Shown here piece after piece: positions 40,212 through 48,935 of a stretch of 64,000 nucleotides of DNA (position 1 is the first letter of the stretch; each line of letters starts with the position of its first letter). Under the pieces are notes generated by a model, which did not search any database, was not told the DNA's origin, and worked only from the letters and a program-made list of their open reading frames with translations. Position numbers and translations under genes: made by a program. Source of the stretch: Stenotrophomonas sp. 364 (lineage in GTDB: Bacteria; Pseudomonadota; Gammaproteobacteria; Xanthomonadales; Xanthomonadaceae); assembly GCF_009832905.1 (NCBI RefSeq), contig NZ_CP047135.1, positions 3,760,001 through 3,824,000 on the forward strand. The letters run 5' to 3'.

Positions 40212-40622
40212 AGCGATTGCGCAGCCGATCCGGCATGCCGATATAGGCAGCGTGTGAAGACGGGGCAGCCAGGTTGTGGCTGTCACGGGCGCAGGTTGTG
40301 CACAGCATCAAGGAAATGCAGGGTGCGACCGGGTGCGATAGGCACGCTATGCATGTTTCAGCTTTGTTTCACAGCTATCTTATTGAATTTTATAGATATA
40401 GTTGTGTGGCTATTTTTTGACCAAGTTGAGGGAGAGGTCGGAACTTCCTGACGCACGGCCCGGAGATCGAGAGTGGCGCACAGACTTATCCACAGAAGAT
40501 GTGGATAAGCCTGAATCTCTCGACGGGACAGATATTTAGCCGCTATTTAGGTTTGCGCAGTGGACCTCACAAGCGTGTTCAGGGTCGCTGCCGGGGCGGG
40601 AACGGGCCGCTACACTGCTGCG
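40212..40622. other. Gene-free region with AT-rich tract and DnaA boxes before priA
   Basis: No gene is seen here. From about 40360 to 40430 the sequence is clearly AT-richer than anything nearby (TTATTGAATTTTATAGATA and TATTTTTTGACC). It is followed by two perfect DnaA boxes in inverted orientation (separate entry). Weaker DnaA-like matches are TTGTGCACA at 40296-40304 and, on the minus strand, ATAGCCACA at 40405-40413. Confidence 0.55.
40485..40509. promoter_or_regulatory. Inverted pair of consensus DnaA boxes
   Basis: CTTATCCACA-GAAGA-TGTGGATAAG is a perfect inverted repeat; each arm contains the full consensus DnaA box TTATCCACA. The pair lies about 114 bases before the priA start. It may tie priA expression to DnaA, or titrate or reactivate DnaA. 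Confidence 0.75.
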
Positions 40623-42854
40623 ATGCCCAGTTCCGATCCGGCCCCCACCCTGTCGCTGACCGGTGGCCCCACGCCCCAGCTGAATGCGCCAACCGTGCAG
40701 GTGGCGCTACCGCTGCCCCTGCCCCAGTGGTTCGATTACGCCCCGCCGCCGGGCGAGCCGCCGCAGGCCGGCATGGTCGGGCGCCGGCTGCGGGTGCCGT
40801 TCGGCTCGCGCGAGCTGGTCGGGGTGGTGGCGGGCATCGGCGTGGTGGCCGATGGCGGCACGCTGCGCACCGCGCTGGACTGGATCGATGCGCAACCGCT
40901 GCTGGGCGGCGAGCTATGGGCCTCGCTGCAGTGGCTGGCGCGCTACACCCACGCCCCGCTGGGCGAGGTGGTCAGCACCGCGCTGCCGGCGCCATTGCGA
41001 CGTGGCGAGGCGGTACCCGACACCCACCGCTGGGGCTGGCAGCTGACCGCCGACGGCCACGCCCAGCGCGCGCGCCTGCGTGCCGGCACCCGCCCGCAGC
41101 GGTTGGGCACGCTGCTGGCCGAGGGCGTGGTGGACGAAGACGTGCTGGACGCACGCATGGAGGACTGGCGCAGCGCCGCCCGCGCCCTGGCCAAGCGCGG
41201 CGTGGTCGAGCGGATCGCGCTGGACCATCAGGTGCCGGTTGCGCAGGCCAGCGCCGGCCCACCGCCCAACCCCGAGCAGGCGGCCGCGATCGCCGCGATC
41301 ACCCGCGCGACAGGCTTCGGTGCCTACCTGCTGGACGGGGTCACCGGCAGCGGCAAGACCGAGGTGTACCTGCAGGCCATCGTGGACTGCCTGGCACGCG
41401 GCCGGCAGGCGCTGGTGCTGGTGCCGGAAATCGGCCTGACCCCGCAGACGCTGGCGCGCTTCCGCACCCGCCTGGGTATTCCGGTGCACGTGCTGCATTC
41501 GGGCTTGAACGATAACGAGCGCGCACGCGTGTGGGCTGCCGCATCGCGCGGCGAAGCGCAGGTGATCGTGGGCACGCGCTCGGCGATCTTCACCCCGCTG
41601 CCCAACGCCGGGCTGATCGTGGTGGATGAAGAACACGACGGCAGCTACAAACAGCAGGATGGCATCCGCTACCACGCGCGCGATTTCGCCCTGGTGCGGG
41701 CCAAGGCGCTGGACGTGCCGGTGGTGCTGGGCAGTGCCACGCCGTCGCTGGAATCGCTGCACAACGCGCAGGCCGGCCGTTACACCCACCTGCGCCTGAA
41801 AGTGCGCGCCGGCGATGCCCGGCCGCCGCGGGTGCGAGTGCTGGACGTGCGCAAGCGACCGCTGCGCGATGGGCTGTCGCCCGAGGTGCTGCAGGGCATT
41901 GCCGAGCACCTGCAGGCCGGCCACCAGGTGCTGGTGTTCAAGAACCGGCGCGGGTATGCGCCGGTGCTGCTGTGCCACGACTGCGGCTGGACCGCGCCGT
42001 GCCAGCGCTGCGATGCGCCGATGACCGTGCACGCCGGCGGCCGCCGCCTGCAGTGCCACCACTGCGGCGCGCGCCAGTCCGCGCCATTGGCCTGCCCCGA
42101 TTGCGGCAGCCTGGCGCTGCAGCCGCAGGGCATTGGTACCGAGCGATTGGAAGAACACCTGGTCGATGCGTTCGCCGATTACCCGGTGATCCGCATCGAC
42201 CGCGGCACCACCAGCCGCCGCGATGCGCTGGAAACCCAGCTGGCAACGCTGGGCGACCGTGCCGGGATCCTGGTGGGCACGCAGATCCTGGCCAAGGGCC
42301 ACGACCTGCCGAAGCTGACGCTGGTGGTGGTGGTGGGCATCGATGAAGGCCTGTTCTCTGCCGATTTCCGCGCCAGCGAGAAGCTGGCCCAGCAGTTGAT
42401 CCAGGTGGCCGGGCGCGCCGGGCGCGCCACCGATCCGGGCGAGGTGTGGCTGCAGACCCACCACCCCGGGCACCCGTTGCTGGAGACGCTGGTCAATGGC
42501 GGTTACCACGCCTTTGCCGACGCCGAGTTGCAGCAGCGCGAAGCGGCCGGCTTTCCACCGTTCGCGCACCTGGCGCTGCTGCGCGCCGAGTCGCAGCAGG
42601 TGGAACACGCCAACGCGATGCTCAGCGCGGTGCGCGGGCTGATTCCCGACGATGCCGCAGTGGAACGTTACGGCCCGATGCCCGCACCGATGCCGCGCCG
42701 CGCCGGGTACCAGCGTACCCAGCTGTTGCTGTCCGCGCCGGCGCGCCGGCCGCTGCACGGCGTGCTGGACCTGATCACCCCGCAGATCCACGCGCTGCCG
42801 CAGGCACGCAAGGTGCGCTGGTCGCTGGATGTGGATCCGACGGATCTGTACTAG
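40623..42854 (+). CDS. priA: Primosomal helicase PriA
   Basis: 743 residues. PriA restarts stalled forks away from oriC. After the 3'-DNA-binding N-terminal domain (VALPLPLPQWFDYAPP, GRRLRVPFGSRELVGVV) comes the helicase core: DGVTGSGKTEVY (Walker A), VVDEEHDGSYKQQ, GSATPSLES, and the later GTERLEEHL, GTQILAKGHD and QLIQVAGRAGR. The zinc-binding insert is complete with four CxxC pairs (CHDCGW, CQRCDA, CHHCGA, CPDCGS). The ATG was chosen over an upstream TTG that lacks conserved residues. It is the only gene in its direction here. Confidence 0.96.
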   Translation: MPSSDPAPTLSLTGGPTPQLNAPTVQVALPLPLPQWFDYAPPPGEPPQAGMVGRRLRVPFGSRELVGVVAGIGVVADGGTLRTALDWIDAQPLLGGELWASLQWLARYTHAPLGEVVSTALPAPLRRGEAVPDTHRWGWQLTADGHAQRARLRAGTRPQRLGTLLAEGVVDEDVLDARMEDWRSAARALAKRGVVERIALDHQVPVAQASAGPPPNPEQAAAIAAITRATGFGAYLLDGVTGSGKTEVYLQAIVDCLARGRQALVLVPEIGLTPQTLARFRTRLGIPVHVLHSGLNDNERARVWAAASRGEAQVIVGTRSAIFTPLPNAGLIVVDEEHDGSYKQQDGIRYHARDFALVRAKALDVPVVLGSATPSLESLHNAQAGRYTHLRLKVRAGDARPPRVRVLDVRKRPLRDGLSPEVLQGIAEHLQAGHQVLVFKNRRGYAPVLLCHDCGWTAPCQRCDAPMTVHAGGRRLQCHHCGARQSAPLACPDCGSLALQPQGIGTERLEEHLVDAFADYPVIRIDRGTTSRRDALETQLATLGDRAGILVGTQILAKGHDLPKLTLVVVVGIDEGLFSADFRASEKLAQQLIQVAGRAGRATDPGEVWLQTHHPGHPLLETLVNGGYHAFADAELQQREAAGFPPFAHLALLRAESQQVEHANAMLSAVRGLIPDDAAVERYGPMPAPMPRRAGYQRTQLLLSAPARRPLHGVLDLITPQIHALPQARKVRWSLDVDPTDLY

Positions 42855-42879
42855 GTAGGTGCCGACCGTGGGTCGGCAC
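42855..42879 (+). repeat. SMAG-like palindrome after priA
   Basis: GTAGGTGCCGACC-GTG-GGTCGGCAC directly follows the priA stop codon. It is the GTAGGTGCC variant of the same GTAG palindrome family as at 33.7 kb. Confidence 0.75.
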
Positions 42880-42917
42880 ACCACGTCCGCCATCGTTGCA
42901 TCGCATGCGCGGGCCGT

Positions 42918-42942
42918 GTGCGGACCAACGGTCCGCACCTAC
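42918..42942 (-). repeat. SMAG-like palindrome, opposite orientation
   Basis: On the minus strand GTAGGTGCGGACC-GTT-GGTCCGCAC, in opposite orientation to the first copy, so the two could also pair with each other. Confidence 0.75.
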
Positions 42943-42946
42943 CATG

Positions 42947-43018
42947 TGCCACCCATCCGGTATGTTTCATCCATCCGGTATGTTTCATCCATCCGGTAGG
43001 TGTCACCCATCCGGCAGG
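42947..43018 (+). repeat. Four tandem 18-base repeats
   Basis: Copies start at 42947, 42965, 42983 and 43001. The middle two begin TTTCATCCATCCGGTA and the outer two have a CACCCATCCGG core. All share CATCCGG, which is also the fixed flank of the 39-base array at 33.7 kb. The last copy runs straight into another palindrome. Confidence 0.85.
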
Positions 43019-43038
43019 TGCCGACCGTTGGTCGGCAC
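43014..43038 (+). repeat. SMAG-like palindrome after the 18-base array
   Basis: GGCAGGTGCCGACC-GTT-GGTCGGCAC; GGCAGG stands in place of GTAGG. It lies just before the stop of the GST gene. Confidence 0.7.
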
Positions 43039-43044
43039 GGCGCG

Positions 43045-43665
43045 TCAGGTCAATGCGGTCATGACGCCGCGCTGGTACGCGGGGCGCTGCTTGAGGCGCT
43101 CGTACCAGGCCGCCAGGTGCGGCAACTGCGGGCGCTGGATCGGCATTTCGAACCAGGCATAGATGAAGGCGCCCAGCGGGATATCGCCCATGGCGAAGTC
43201 GTCGCCGGACAGCCACGGCTGCCGCGACAGCGCATCGTCGGCCATGGCCAGCAGTTCGCCCGAACGTACCAGCGCGGTGGCGATACGCGCTTCATCGCGA
43301 TCGGCCGGCGCGGTGCGCAGGGTGCCCCAGAACAGGTCGCGGAACACGCCCGAGAACGCGGAGGTGGTCCAGTCCATCCATTTCTCCGACTGCGCGCGTG
43401 CCACCACGTCTTCGGGGTACAGCGTGCCCAGCGCGTAACGCGCGGCCAGGTAACGCACGATGGTGTTGGATTCCCACAGCGGCAGGCCATGGTCTTCGAT
43501 CAACGGCACCAGACCGTTGGGGTTCATCGCCCGGTATTCCGGCGACTGGGTGCCGCCGAAGGCACCGCCGACCTGGATCGACTCGTAGGGCACGGCGATT
43601 TCCTCGGCACACCAGAGGACTTTGCGCACGTTGCTCGAATTGTGGCGGCCCCAGATCTTCAGCAT
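43045..43665 (-). CDS. Glutathione S-transferase family protein
   Basis: 206 residues. A thioredoxin-fold N-terminal domain (LKIWGRHNSSNVRKVLWC) with the conserved NPNGLVPLIED and ESNTIVRYLA glutathione-binding segments is followed by an all-helical C-terminal domain ending PHLAAWYERLKQRPAYQ. Ser rather than Cys is in the position of the usual catalytic residue. Substrate unknown. Confidence 0.92.
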   Translation of the reverse strand: MLKIWGRHNSSNVRKVLWCAEEIAVPYESIQVGGAFGGTQSPEYRAMNPNGLVPLIEDHGLPLWESNTIVRYLAARYALGTLYPEDVVARAQSEKWMDWTTSAFSGVFRDLFWGTLRTAPADRDEARIATALVRSGELLAMADDALSRQPWLSGDDFAMGDIPLGAFIYAWFEMPIQRPQLPHLAAWYERLKQRPAYQRGVMTALT

Positions 43666-43767
43666 GGTTGGTTTCCCGGTTCGGACAGAAGCGGCGCCAC
43701 AGCACCGCGCGGTGGCGCTACGATACGCCGGTCGGCGGCGTGGCCGTCACCTCATGGACGAAATGCA

Positions 43768-43977
43768 ATGTTTGCGCAGATCCTTGAAATCAGTCTGTTG
43801 TGCCTGGGTATCGTGCTGCTGGTCGTAGGCTACCGCCGTCATCATCGCAACCTGATGCTGGCCGCCGCGCTGGTGCTGATGTCGTTCGGCACGCTGCAGG
43901 ATTTTGGCCGCGGTGTCATCGACGGCTACCAGCAGTCCGACGCGCGCACGCTGTCGGTATTGCACGCCACGCACTGA
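43768..43977 (+). CDS. Small membrane protein (69 aa)
   Basis: 69 residues with two hydrophobic helices (ILEISLLCLGIVLLVVGY and LMLAAALVLMSFGTL) joined by a basic HHR turn, then a polar tail. The ATG lies just after a GGACGAA that may be its ribosome binding site. It is divergent from the GST gene. Function unknown. Confidence 0.6.
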   Translation: MFAQILEISLLCLGIVLLVVGYRRHHRNLMLAAALVLMSFGTLQDFGRGVIDGYQQSDARTLSVLHATH

Positions 43978-43995
43978 CCGGGACCCCGCCGTGCA

Positions 43996-44757
43996 TCACT
44001 TGGCCGCCTTGGCCGCGCCCTTCTTTGGCAGCGCGCGGACATAGGTGGATTTGCCGTCTTTCTTCATCTCGAACAAACCGGTGGCGGCCAGCAGTTCGCT
44101 GAGCTTGCCGTAGCCGTAGTTGCGCGAATCGAACGAGGCCTGGTTGCCGATCTGGCTGCCCACCGGGCCCAGGTGCGACCAGCCATCGTCGGCTTCGGCC
44201 GAGGCCACCGCACTGCGCAGCATCTGCACCAACCGGGTGTCGCTGCGCAGCTCGGGGCCACTCTTGCGCGGCCGGGTTTCCTCGTTGCCGTGCTCGACCT
44301 CCGGATCTGCCGCCAGGTCCTGCCCCAGCGCTTCCAGGTAGGTGAACTTGGAGCAGGCATTGACGAACGGCTCGGGGGTTTTCTTCTCTCCGAATCCGTA
44401 CACCTTGACCCCGTCGGTAAGCAGGCGCATCACCAGCGGGGTGAAGTCGGCATCGCTGGAGACGATCGCAAACCCGTCCAGGTTGCGTGCGTATAGCAGG
44501 TCCATGCCATCGATCACCATCGCCATGTCCGAGGCGTTCTTGCCCCGGCTGTAGGCGAACTGCTGGATCGGGCGGATCGCATAGGCATGCAGCACCGATT
44601 CCCAGCCTTTCAGCGCCGGGCTCTTCCAGTTGCCGTAGGCGCGGCGCACGTTGGCCACGCCATAGCGCGCCACCTCGGCCAGCACCACGTCGATCTTCGA
44701 CGACGGTGCGTTGTCGGCATCGATCAGCAGGGCGATGCGCTTTTCCGGTTCGGTCAT
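43996..44757 (-). CDS. NYN-domain (LabA/DUF88) nuclease-like protein with OST-HTH domain
   Basis: 253 residues. The N-terminal NYN domain is a PIN-like RNase fold with its acidic residues in place: LLIDADNAP, MAMVIDGMDLL and IVSSDADFTPLV. The C-terminal ~90 residues form an OST-HTH (LOTUS-like) domain, an RNA- or protein-binding helix set (LVQMLRSAVASAE, HLGPVGSQIGNQ, YGYGKLSELLAATG). An RNA-processing role is likely but the target is unknown. Transcribed opposite to ndh with 162 bases between starts. Confidence 0.88.
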   Translation of the reverse strand: MTEPEKRIALLIDADNAPSSKIDVVLAEVARYGVANVRRAYGNWKSPALKGWESVLHAYAIRPIQQFAYSRGKNASDMAMVIDGMDLLYARNLDGFAIVSSDADFTPLVMRLLTDGVKVYGFGEKKTPEPFVNACSKFTYLEALGQDLAADPEVEHGNEETRPRKSGPELRSDTRLVQMLRSAVASAEADDGWSHLGPVGSQIGNQASFDSRNYGYGKLSELLAATGLFEMKKDGKSTYVRALPKKGAAKAAK

Positions 44758-44919
44758 GTCAGCCTCCAGAGCGATGCGACCACCGCCGCCTGCCAGCGCG
44801 ACGGCCCCTGAACCCAGTATCTGTCATCGGCGTGAACATCGTGCTTCACGTGCGACGATATGCCGCGTCGACCATGAACCCATGGGCCGGAGGGCCGGCC
44901 CCCGCCAAGGAGTCCTTGC

Positions 44920-46230
44920 ATGACCCGCGATACCCTGCCCCACCTGGTGATCATCGGTGGAGGCTTCGCCGGCCTCTGGGCCACCCGGGCATTGGCCAGC
45001 GCGCGTGTGCGCATCACCCTGGTAGACCGCCGCAACCACCATCTGTTCCAGCCACTGCTGTACCAGGTGGCCACCGCCGGCCTGTCGGCGCCGGATATCG
45101 CCGCGCCGCTGCGCCACATCCTGGGCGACCAGCGCAACGTGGAAGTGCGCCTGGGCGAAGTGACCTCGATCGACAAGCAGGCCCGGCAGATCACCCTGGC
45201 CGACGGCAGCGCGCTGGGCTATGACACCCTGATGCTGTGCACGGGTGCCACCCACGCCTACTTCGGCCATGACGAATGGGCCGCCGATGCGCCAGGGCTG
45301 AAGACCCTGGACGATGCCATCGCACTGCGCCGGAAGCTGCTGCTGGCCTTCGAGCGCGCCGAGGCCGAGCCCGATCCGGCCCGCAAGGCCGCCTGGCTCA
45401 GCTTCGCGGTCGTCGGCGGCGGCCCCACCGGGGTGGAACTGGCCGGCACCCTGGCCGAGATTGCCCGGCACACACTGCGCAACGAATTCCGCCACATCGA
45501 CCCGGCCAGCGCCAAGGTGCGCCTGGTGGAAGCCGGCCCGCGCGTGCTGTCGACCTTCCCCGAGGTGCTGTCGTTGAAAGCGCGCCGCCAGCTCGAAAAA
45601 CTGGGCGTGGAAGTGCTCACCGGTACGCCGGTCAGCGACATCAACGGCGACGGCTTCCAGCTGGGCAACCAGTTCGTGCCGGCGCGCACCGTGGTGTGGG
45701 CCGCCGGCGTGGCCGCCTCGCCGCTGGCACGGACACTGGCAGTGCCGCTGGACCGCGCCGGCCGTGTGCCGGTACAGCCCGACCTGACCATCGAAGGCCA
45801 CCCGGAGATCTTCGTCGCCGGCGACCTGGCCGCGCTCAGCCAGGCCGACGGCCGGCCGGTGCCCGGCGTGGCACCGGCAGCCAAGCAGATGGGCAAGCAC
45901 GTGGCGGCGATCATCCGCGCGCGGCTGGAGGACAAACCGGCGCCGGGCCCGTTCAAGTACCAGGACTTCGGCAACCTGGCCACGATCGGGCGCATGGCGG
46001 CCATCGTGCACCTGGGCAGGCTGCAGTTGTCCGGCGTGCTGGCCTGGTGGTTCTGGCTGGCCGCACACGTGTTCTTCCTGATCGGCTTCCGCAACCGCAT
46101 CGTGGTGCTGCTCAACTGGGCGGTGGCGTACTGGAGCTACCAGCGCAGTGCGCGGATCATCTTCGGGGATGACCGTGAGGACCGCAGGCCGAAGCTGCCC
46201 AGCGACACCCCGCCGCCGCCCACGCCATGA
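44920..46230 (+). CDS. ndh: NAD(P)/FAD-dependent oxidoreductase, type II NADH dehydrogenase
   Basis: 436 residues. Two dinucleotide-binding motifs are present, VIIGGGFAGLWA for FAD and AVVGGGPTGVELAG for NADH, plus FVAGDLAAL near the C-terminal part, as in NDH-2 enzymes. C-terminal hydrophobic segments (VLAWWFWLAAHVFFLIG and NWAVAYWSY) place it at the inner membrane, where it passes electrons from NADH to quinone without pumping protons. The stop overlaps the next start. Confidence 0.92.
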   Translation: MTRDTLPHLVIIGGGFAGLWATRALASARVRITLVDRRNHHLFQPLLYQVATAGLSAPDIAAPLRHILGDQRNVEVRLGEVTSIDKQARQITLADGSALGYDTLMLCTGATHAYFGHDEWAADAPGLKTLDDAIALRRKLLLAFERAEAEPDPARKAAWLSFAVVGGGPTGVELAGTLAEIARHTLRNEFRHIDPASAKVRLVEAGPRVLSTFPEVLSLKARRQLEKLGVEVLTGTPVSDINGDGFQLGNQFVPARTVVWAAGVAASPLARTLAVPLDRAGRVPVQPDLTIEGHPEIFVAGDLAALSQADGRPVPGVAPAAKQMGKHVAAIIRARLEDKPAPGPFKYQDFGNLATIGRMAAIVHLGRLQLSGVLAWWFWLAAHVFFLIGFRNRIVVLLNWAVAYWSYQRSARIIFGDDREDRRPKLPSDTPPPPTP

Positions 46231-46490
46231 GCAACCGCGAAACCTGTCCGGGCTGCGCGGCCGTGTTCGACAGCCGCAGGGCATTGGTGCGCAGCGGTGT
46301 GCCGATGTTCTTCAACGCGATCACCCCGCGCCACGTGCAGATGCAGGTGCGTTGTCCGAACTGCGGGCACCACTTCGCTGCCAGCGCGCTGCGCCTGTTC
46401 GGCGTGCTGTCACCGGCGGGGCTGCGCTGGGTGCTGGTGGGCATTCTGGTGGTGTGCGTATTCCTGATGTTCGTGCTGCCGCCGCGTTAG
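46227..46490 (+). CDS. Small zinc-ribbon membrane protein
   Basis: 87 residues. The ATG overlaps the ndh stop codon (ATGA), so it is coupled to ndh. It has two cysteine pairs (CPGC and CPNC) for one zinc ion and one C-terminal membrane helix (WVLVGILVVCVFLMFVL). The cytoplasmic zinc finger on a short membrane anchor may regulate a partner, perhaps ndh itself; this is inference from the overlap. Confidence 0.75.
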   Translation: MSNRETCPGCAAVFDSRRALVRSGVPMFFNAITPRHVQMQVRCPNCGHHFAASALRLFGVLSPAGLRWVLVGILVVCVFLMFVLPPR

Positions 46491-46525
46491 GGGTGAACCC
46501 ATCGCGGTGACTTCGCCCCGGTGCA

Positions 46526-46849
46526 TCAGCTTTCCATCGCGATCCCGTCGACCTCGCCGGCTTCATCGAAGTGCACCGACACCACGTAGTTGGTGACGTC
46601 CCCCGGCAGGGTGAAATCGAAATACTCGCTCTCGTTTTCGCCCCAGGCCGACTTGAATTCCAGCAGGCCGATGATGGCGGCCGACGTCGGCGCAACGTCG
46701 CCCAGGTGCTGCTGCCAATAGCTGGGCGGCAGTTCGTCGCGGTGGTGGTCGGCGAACAGATCCACGCCGTCTTCGCCGGCTTCGGTGCCCACGGCCTGCT
46801 GGATGGCGGCCAGTGCCTGCGCCTGTCGTTGTGCGGTTGTATCGGTCAT
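46526..46849 (-). CDS. DUF2004-like small protein
   Basis: 107 residues from the ATG MTDTTAQRQ with AAGGA upstream. The C-terminal half (FKSAWGENESEYFDFTL ... VVSVHFDEAGEVDGIAME) fits the DUF2004 pattern of small cytoplasmic proteins. No catalytic residues can be named. Transcribed alone, convergent with the ndh pair. Confidence 0.7.
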   Translation of the reverse strand: MTDTTAQRQAQALAAIQQAVGTEAGEDGVDLFADHHRDELPPSYWQQHLGDVAPTSAAIIGLLEFKSAWGENESEYFDFTLPGDVTNYVVSVHFDEAGEVDGIAMES

Positions 46850-46967
46850 GTGGCGTCCTTGTCGGCAGGGGTGCAATGCGGGCTTGCATTGTGGAAACGC
46901 GCGGGGCTCATGGCATGATCGCGATGACGTGGCGGGCGGTCAATCGCGCGCGTTCGTCTCCCGCAGA

Positions 46968-47390
46968 CTATTCGAGTCTTTCCCGCTCTTCTTCGATATC
47001 GGCCTTCAGCGTGGCAGGCTCCACGGTGGCGCCCTGGCCGTGTTCGTCGGGCAGGACACAGACCCGCCGACCGTCACCGGCAAGGCCGGGCAGCCAGCGC
47101 TCCAGGAAGGCGTGCAGCGCGATCCTTTCCGGCCACGTGTTCGACCAGCTGCCTACCGCCGCACGTTCGGCGAACGCGCGGAACGGCCAGAACGGTGCCA
47201 CCTGTTCACCCGCATCGGTGGCCGACATCACCCAGCCATCGGCGTTGCGCAATCCCCACACTTCTTCCCAGTCGGCCACGCGATTGACGAAATAGGCGTA
47301 GCGCTTCTCCGGCCGTGCACGCAGCACGGCATCGACCTCGCTCGGCCCGAACCGATACCCCGCCTCGCTATCGCCGTGCGTGGTCGTCAC
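46968..47390 (-). CDS. DUF2750-like protein
   Basis: 140 residues from a GTG that overlaps the stop of the upstream gene by four bases. The pattern RPEKRYAYFVNRVADWEEVWGL and PFWPFRAFAE corresponds to DUF2750, immunity-like small proteins of unknown role. It lacks a signal peptide. Translational coupling with the preceding secreted protein is likely. Confidence 0.72.
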   Translation of the reverse strand: MTTTHGDSEAGYRFGPSEVDAVLRARPEKRYAYFVNRVADWEEVWGLRNADGWVMSATDAGEQVAPFWPFRAFAERAAVGSWSNTWPERIALHAFLERWLPGLAGDGRRVCVLPDEHGQGATVEPATLKADIEEERERLE

Positions 47391-47833
47391 TTTGCTGTTG
47401 CCTTGGGTTTGCTGTACCACAGCGCATTGACGATGATCCAACGCGCGCCGAACCGGCCCATGTGGAAGTAGTCCACGAACCACGGCGTTTCCAACCGCAC
47501 CGAGGCGGCGTTGCCGGTGACGTCGAGCAGCGTGCAGCTGCGCTTCCACTGGTCTTTCGGGGTTTTCAATGCGCCCTGCCGGGTGAGTTCCACCAGCTCT
47601 TCCTTCGACATCCGGCGCAGGCCGAGGCGCTCATCCGGGGTGTCGCCGAGGATCGCGCGCTTGGCCAGGTCCGGGTGCAGCGAACGCGCCACGCGGGCCG
47701 GGTCGCCTTCGAGCTGGCCGTCCACGTAGTCCAGGCAGGTGGCTTCGATCGCGGCACGCGTGGCGGGATCGATGGCGGGGGTGGCCGATGGAGTAGCGCC
47801 GACAAGGGCGAGCAGCAGGGCAAGCGGGGTCAT
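47387..47833 (-). CDS. Secreted lumazine-binding-like (NTF2-like fold) protein
   Basis: 148 residues with a short signal peptide (MTPLALLLALVGA). The mature part reads as an NTF2-like fold: AIEATCLDYVDGQLEGDPARV then RSLHPDLAKRAI and the closing FHMGRFGARWIIVNALWY, typical of putative lumazine-binding proteins. It may act on a small polar substrate in the periplasm; unknown. Confidence 0.72.
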   Translation of the reverse strand: MTPLALLLALVGATPSATPAIDPATRAAIEATCLDYVDGQLEGDPARVARSLHPDLAKRAILGDTPDERLGLRRMSKEELVELTRQGALKTPKDQWKRSCTLLDVTGNAASVRLETPWFVDYFHMGRFGARWIIVNALWYSKPKATAK

Positions 47834-47864
47834 CGCAGGGGTTCATCCGGTAGAGAGAGGAGGA

Positions 47865-48341
47865 TCAGCGCGCCTGGAACAGCCCCATCTCGTCCAGGCC
47901 CTGCTGCATGTACATGAAGGCGGCCGCCTCGTCGCTCATTGGCTCGCCCTGCGGCCAACTGTCCAACCAGGCCGTGATCGCCGCATTGTGCGGGTTGACC
48001 GCATCGGCCAGCGCCTTCTTCTTCGCCGGGCTCTCCCCCTCCTGCAGCATCTCGCGGAGGACGTCATCGCCGATGCCCCAGTATTCGGCCAGCGGCACCA
48101 GGCCACGAAGGTTGGCAGGTACCTTGCCCGGGTCGAGCGAGATGCGCGCGGCCGCTATGGCATCGGGGGCGTAGGCGGCACGGAAGGAATCGGCCGGGGC
48201 GATGTCGCCATACCGCAGTGCGTTCACGGGCGTGGCCGCCGATGCAGGCGCGGCGATCACCAGGCCGAACAGCAGTGCGGGGAACGACAGGAGCCACGCC
48301 ATGCGCGGTCGTGACAGCGGCTTTCGTTGGAGATCGAACAT
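47865..48341 (-). CDS. Secreted protein, unknown function
   Basis: 158 residues with a long signal peptide (WLLSFPALLFGLVIAAP, cleavage after ASA). The start has a purine-rich GGAGGG upstream. The mature part is mostly helical, without cysteines, with no family match that I recognise. It precedes the NTF2-like gene in the same direction and may be co-transcribed with it. Confidence 0.7.
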   Translation of the reverse strand: MFDLQRKPLSRPRMAWLLSFPALLFGLVIAAPASAATPVNALRYGDIAPADSFRAAYAPDAIAAARISLDPGKVPANLRGLVPLAEYWGIGDDVLREMLQEGESPAKKKALADAVNPHNAAITAWLDSWPQGEPMSDEAAAFMYMQQGLDEMGLFQAR

Positions 48342-48426
48342 CCTGGTTCCCTCCCTGTGGTCGGCTGATTGTGGCCTACGCCGTGACGGCGAGCCAGCGC
48401 CACGCGCAGCCGCGCAGAGCCCGGCG

Positions 48427-48690
48427 CTACGGGGTGGCCTGCAGCCACGCCAGCTTGCGCGCCCGCGGTTGCCGCTTGAGCTGCCATTCGGCCTTGGAGG
48501 CGGTTGCCCGGTCCGGGTAGGCGCGCATGGCCAGCAGCTTCACCGGCGGGTGGGCGCGGGTGTACTTGGCGCCCTTGCCGGCCAGATGGGCCTGGAAGCG
48601 GGCGTCCACATCGTTGCTGATGCCGGCGTAGTAACTGCCGTTGCGGCATTCCAGCAGGTACACGTACCAGGGGGCGGGTTCAGCGGGCAT
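48427..48690 (-). CDS. GIY-YIG nuclease-domain small protein (UPF0213-like)
   Basis: 87 residues from the [18 protein letters not shown]. The GIY-YIG motif reads WYVYLLEC ... [16 protein letters not shown] with the conserved Arg and a later KAEWQLK Glu. This size is that of the YhbQ/UPF0213 family, which may cut DNA at replication or repair sites, though catalysis has been shown only for some members. It ends toward the secreted protein genes. Confidence 0.88.
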   Translation of the reverse strand: MPAEPAPWYVYLLECRNGSYYAGISNDVDARFQAHLAGKGAKYTRAHPPVKLLAMRAYPDRATASKAEWQLKRQPRARKLAWLQATP

Positions 48691-48739
48691 ACCGGGATTA
48701 TCCACCGGAGAGTGCCCGGCGGCTGCTAGAATCCGCCCC

Positions 48740-48935
48740 GGATGCAGGACAGAGGTGCCACGCTGGCACCCGCCGAAGGCGCAGGCTCCCATAATCGCTC
48801 AGGCCGGTGGCTCGGAACGCCACCAACCATGCATCCAGCACGCCGATCTGGAGAGAGGTCTTCAATGACCCGCCGAAGGGGCACGTGGCCTTGGCCACCG
48901 AACTCTCAGGCAAAAGGACAGCGGGAGCGGCAACG
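48740..48935 (+). promoter_or_regulatory. Tandem glycine riboswitch
   Basis: Two aptamers are visible. The second has the full consensus: GGAGAGAGG, CGCCGAAGGGGCA, then ACTCTCAGGCAAAAGGACAG. The first has a weaker version with CGCCGAAGGCGCA and its own outer stem GGATGCA/TGCATCC (48740-48746 with 48830-48836). They are about ten bases apart, as in cooperative glycine switches. It ends about 85 bases before a TRIC-type transporter gene, whose GGAG ribosome site is near. Usual logic is activation on glycine. Confidence 0.9.

Noticed and set aside
40360..40622. Chromosomal replication origin (oriC)
   Set aside because: The region has DnaA boxes and an AT-rich tract, but dnaA, dnaN, recF, gyrB and rpmH, normally around oriC in this group, are absent from the window. 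It is kept as a DnaA-related regulatory site only.
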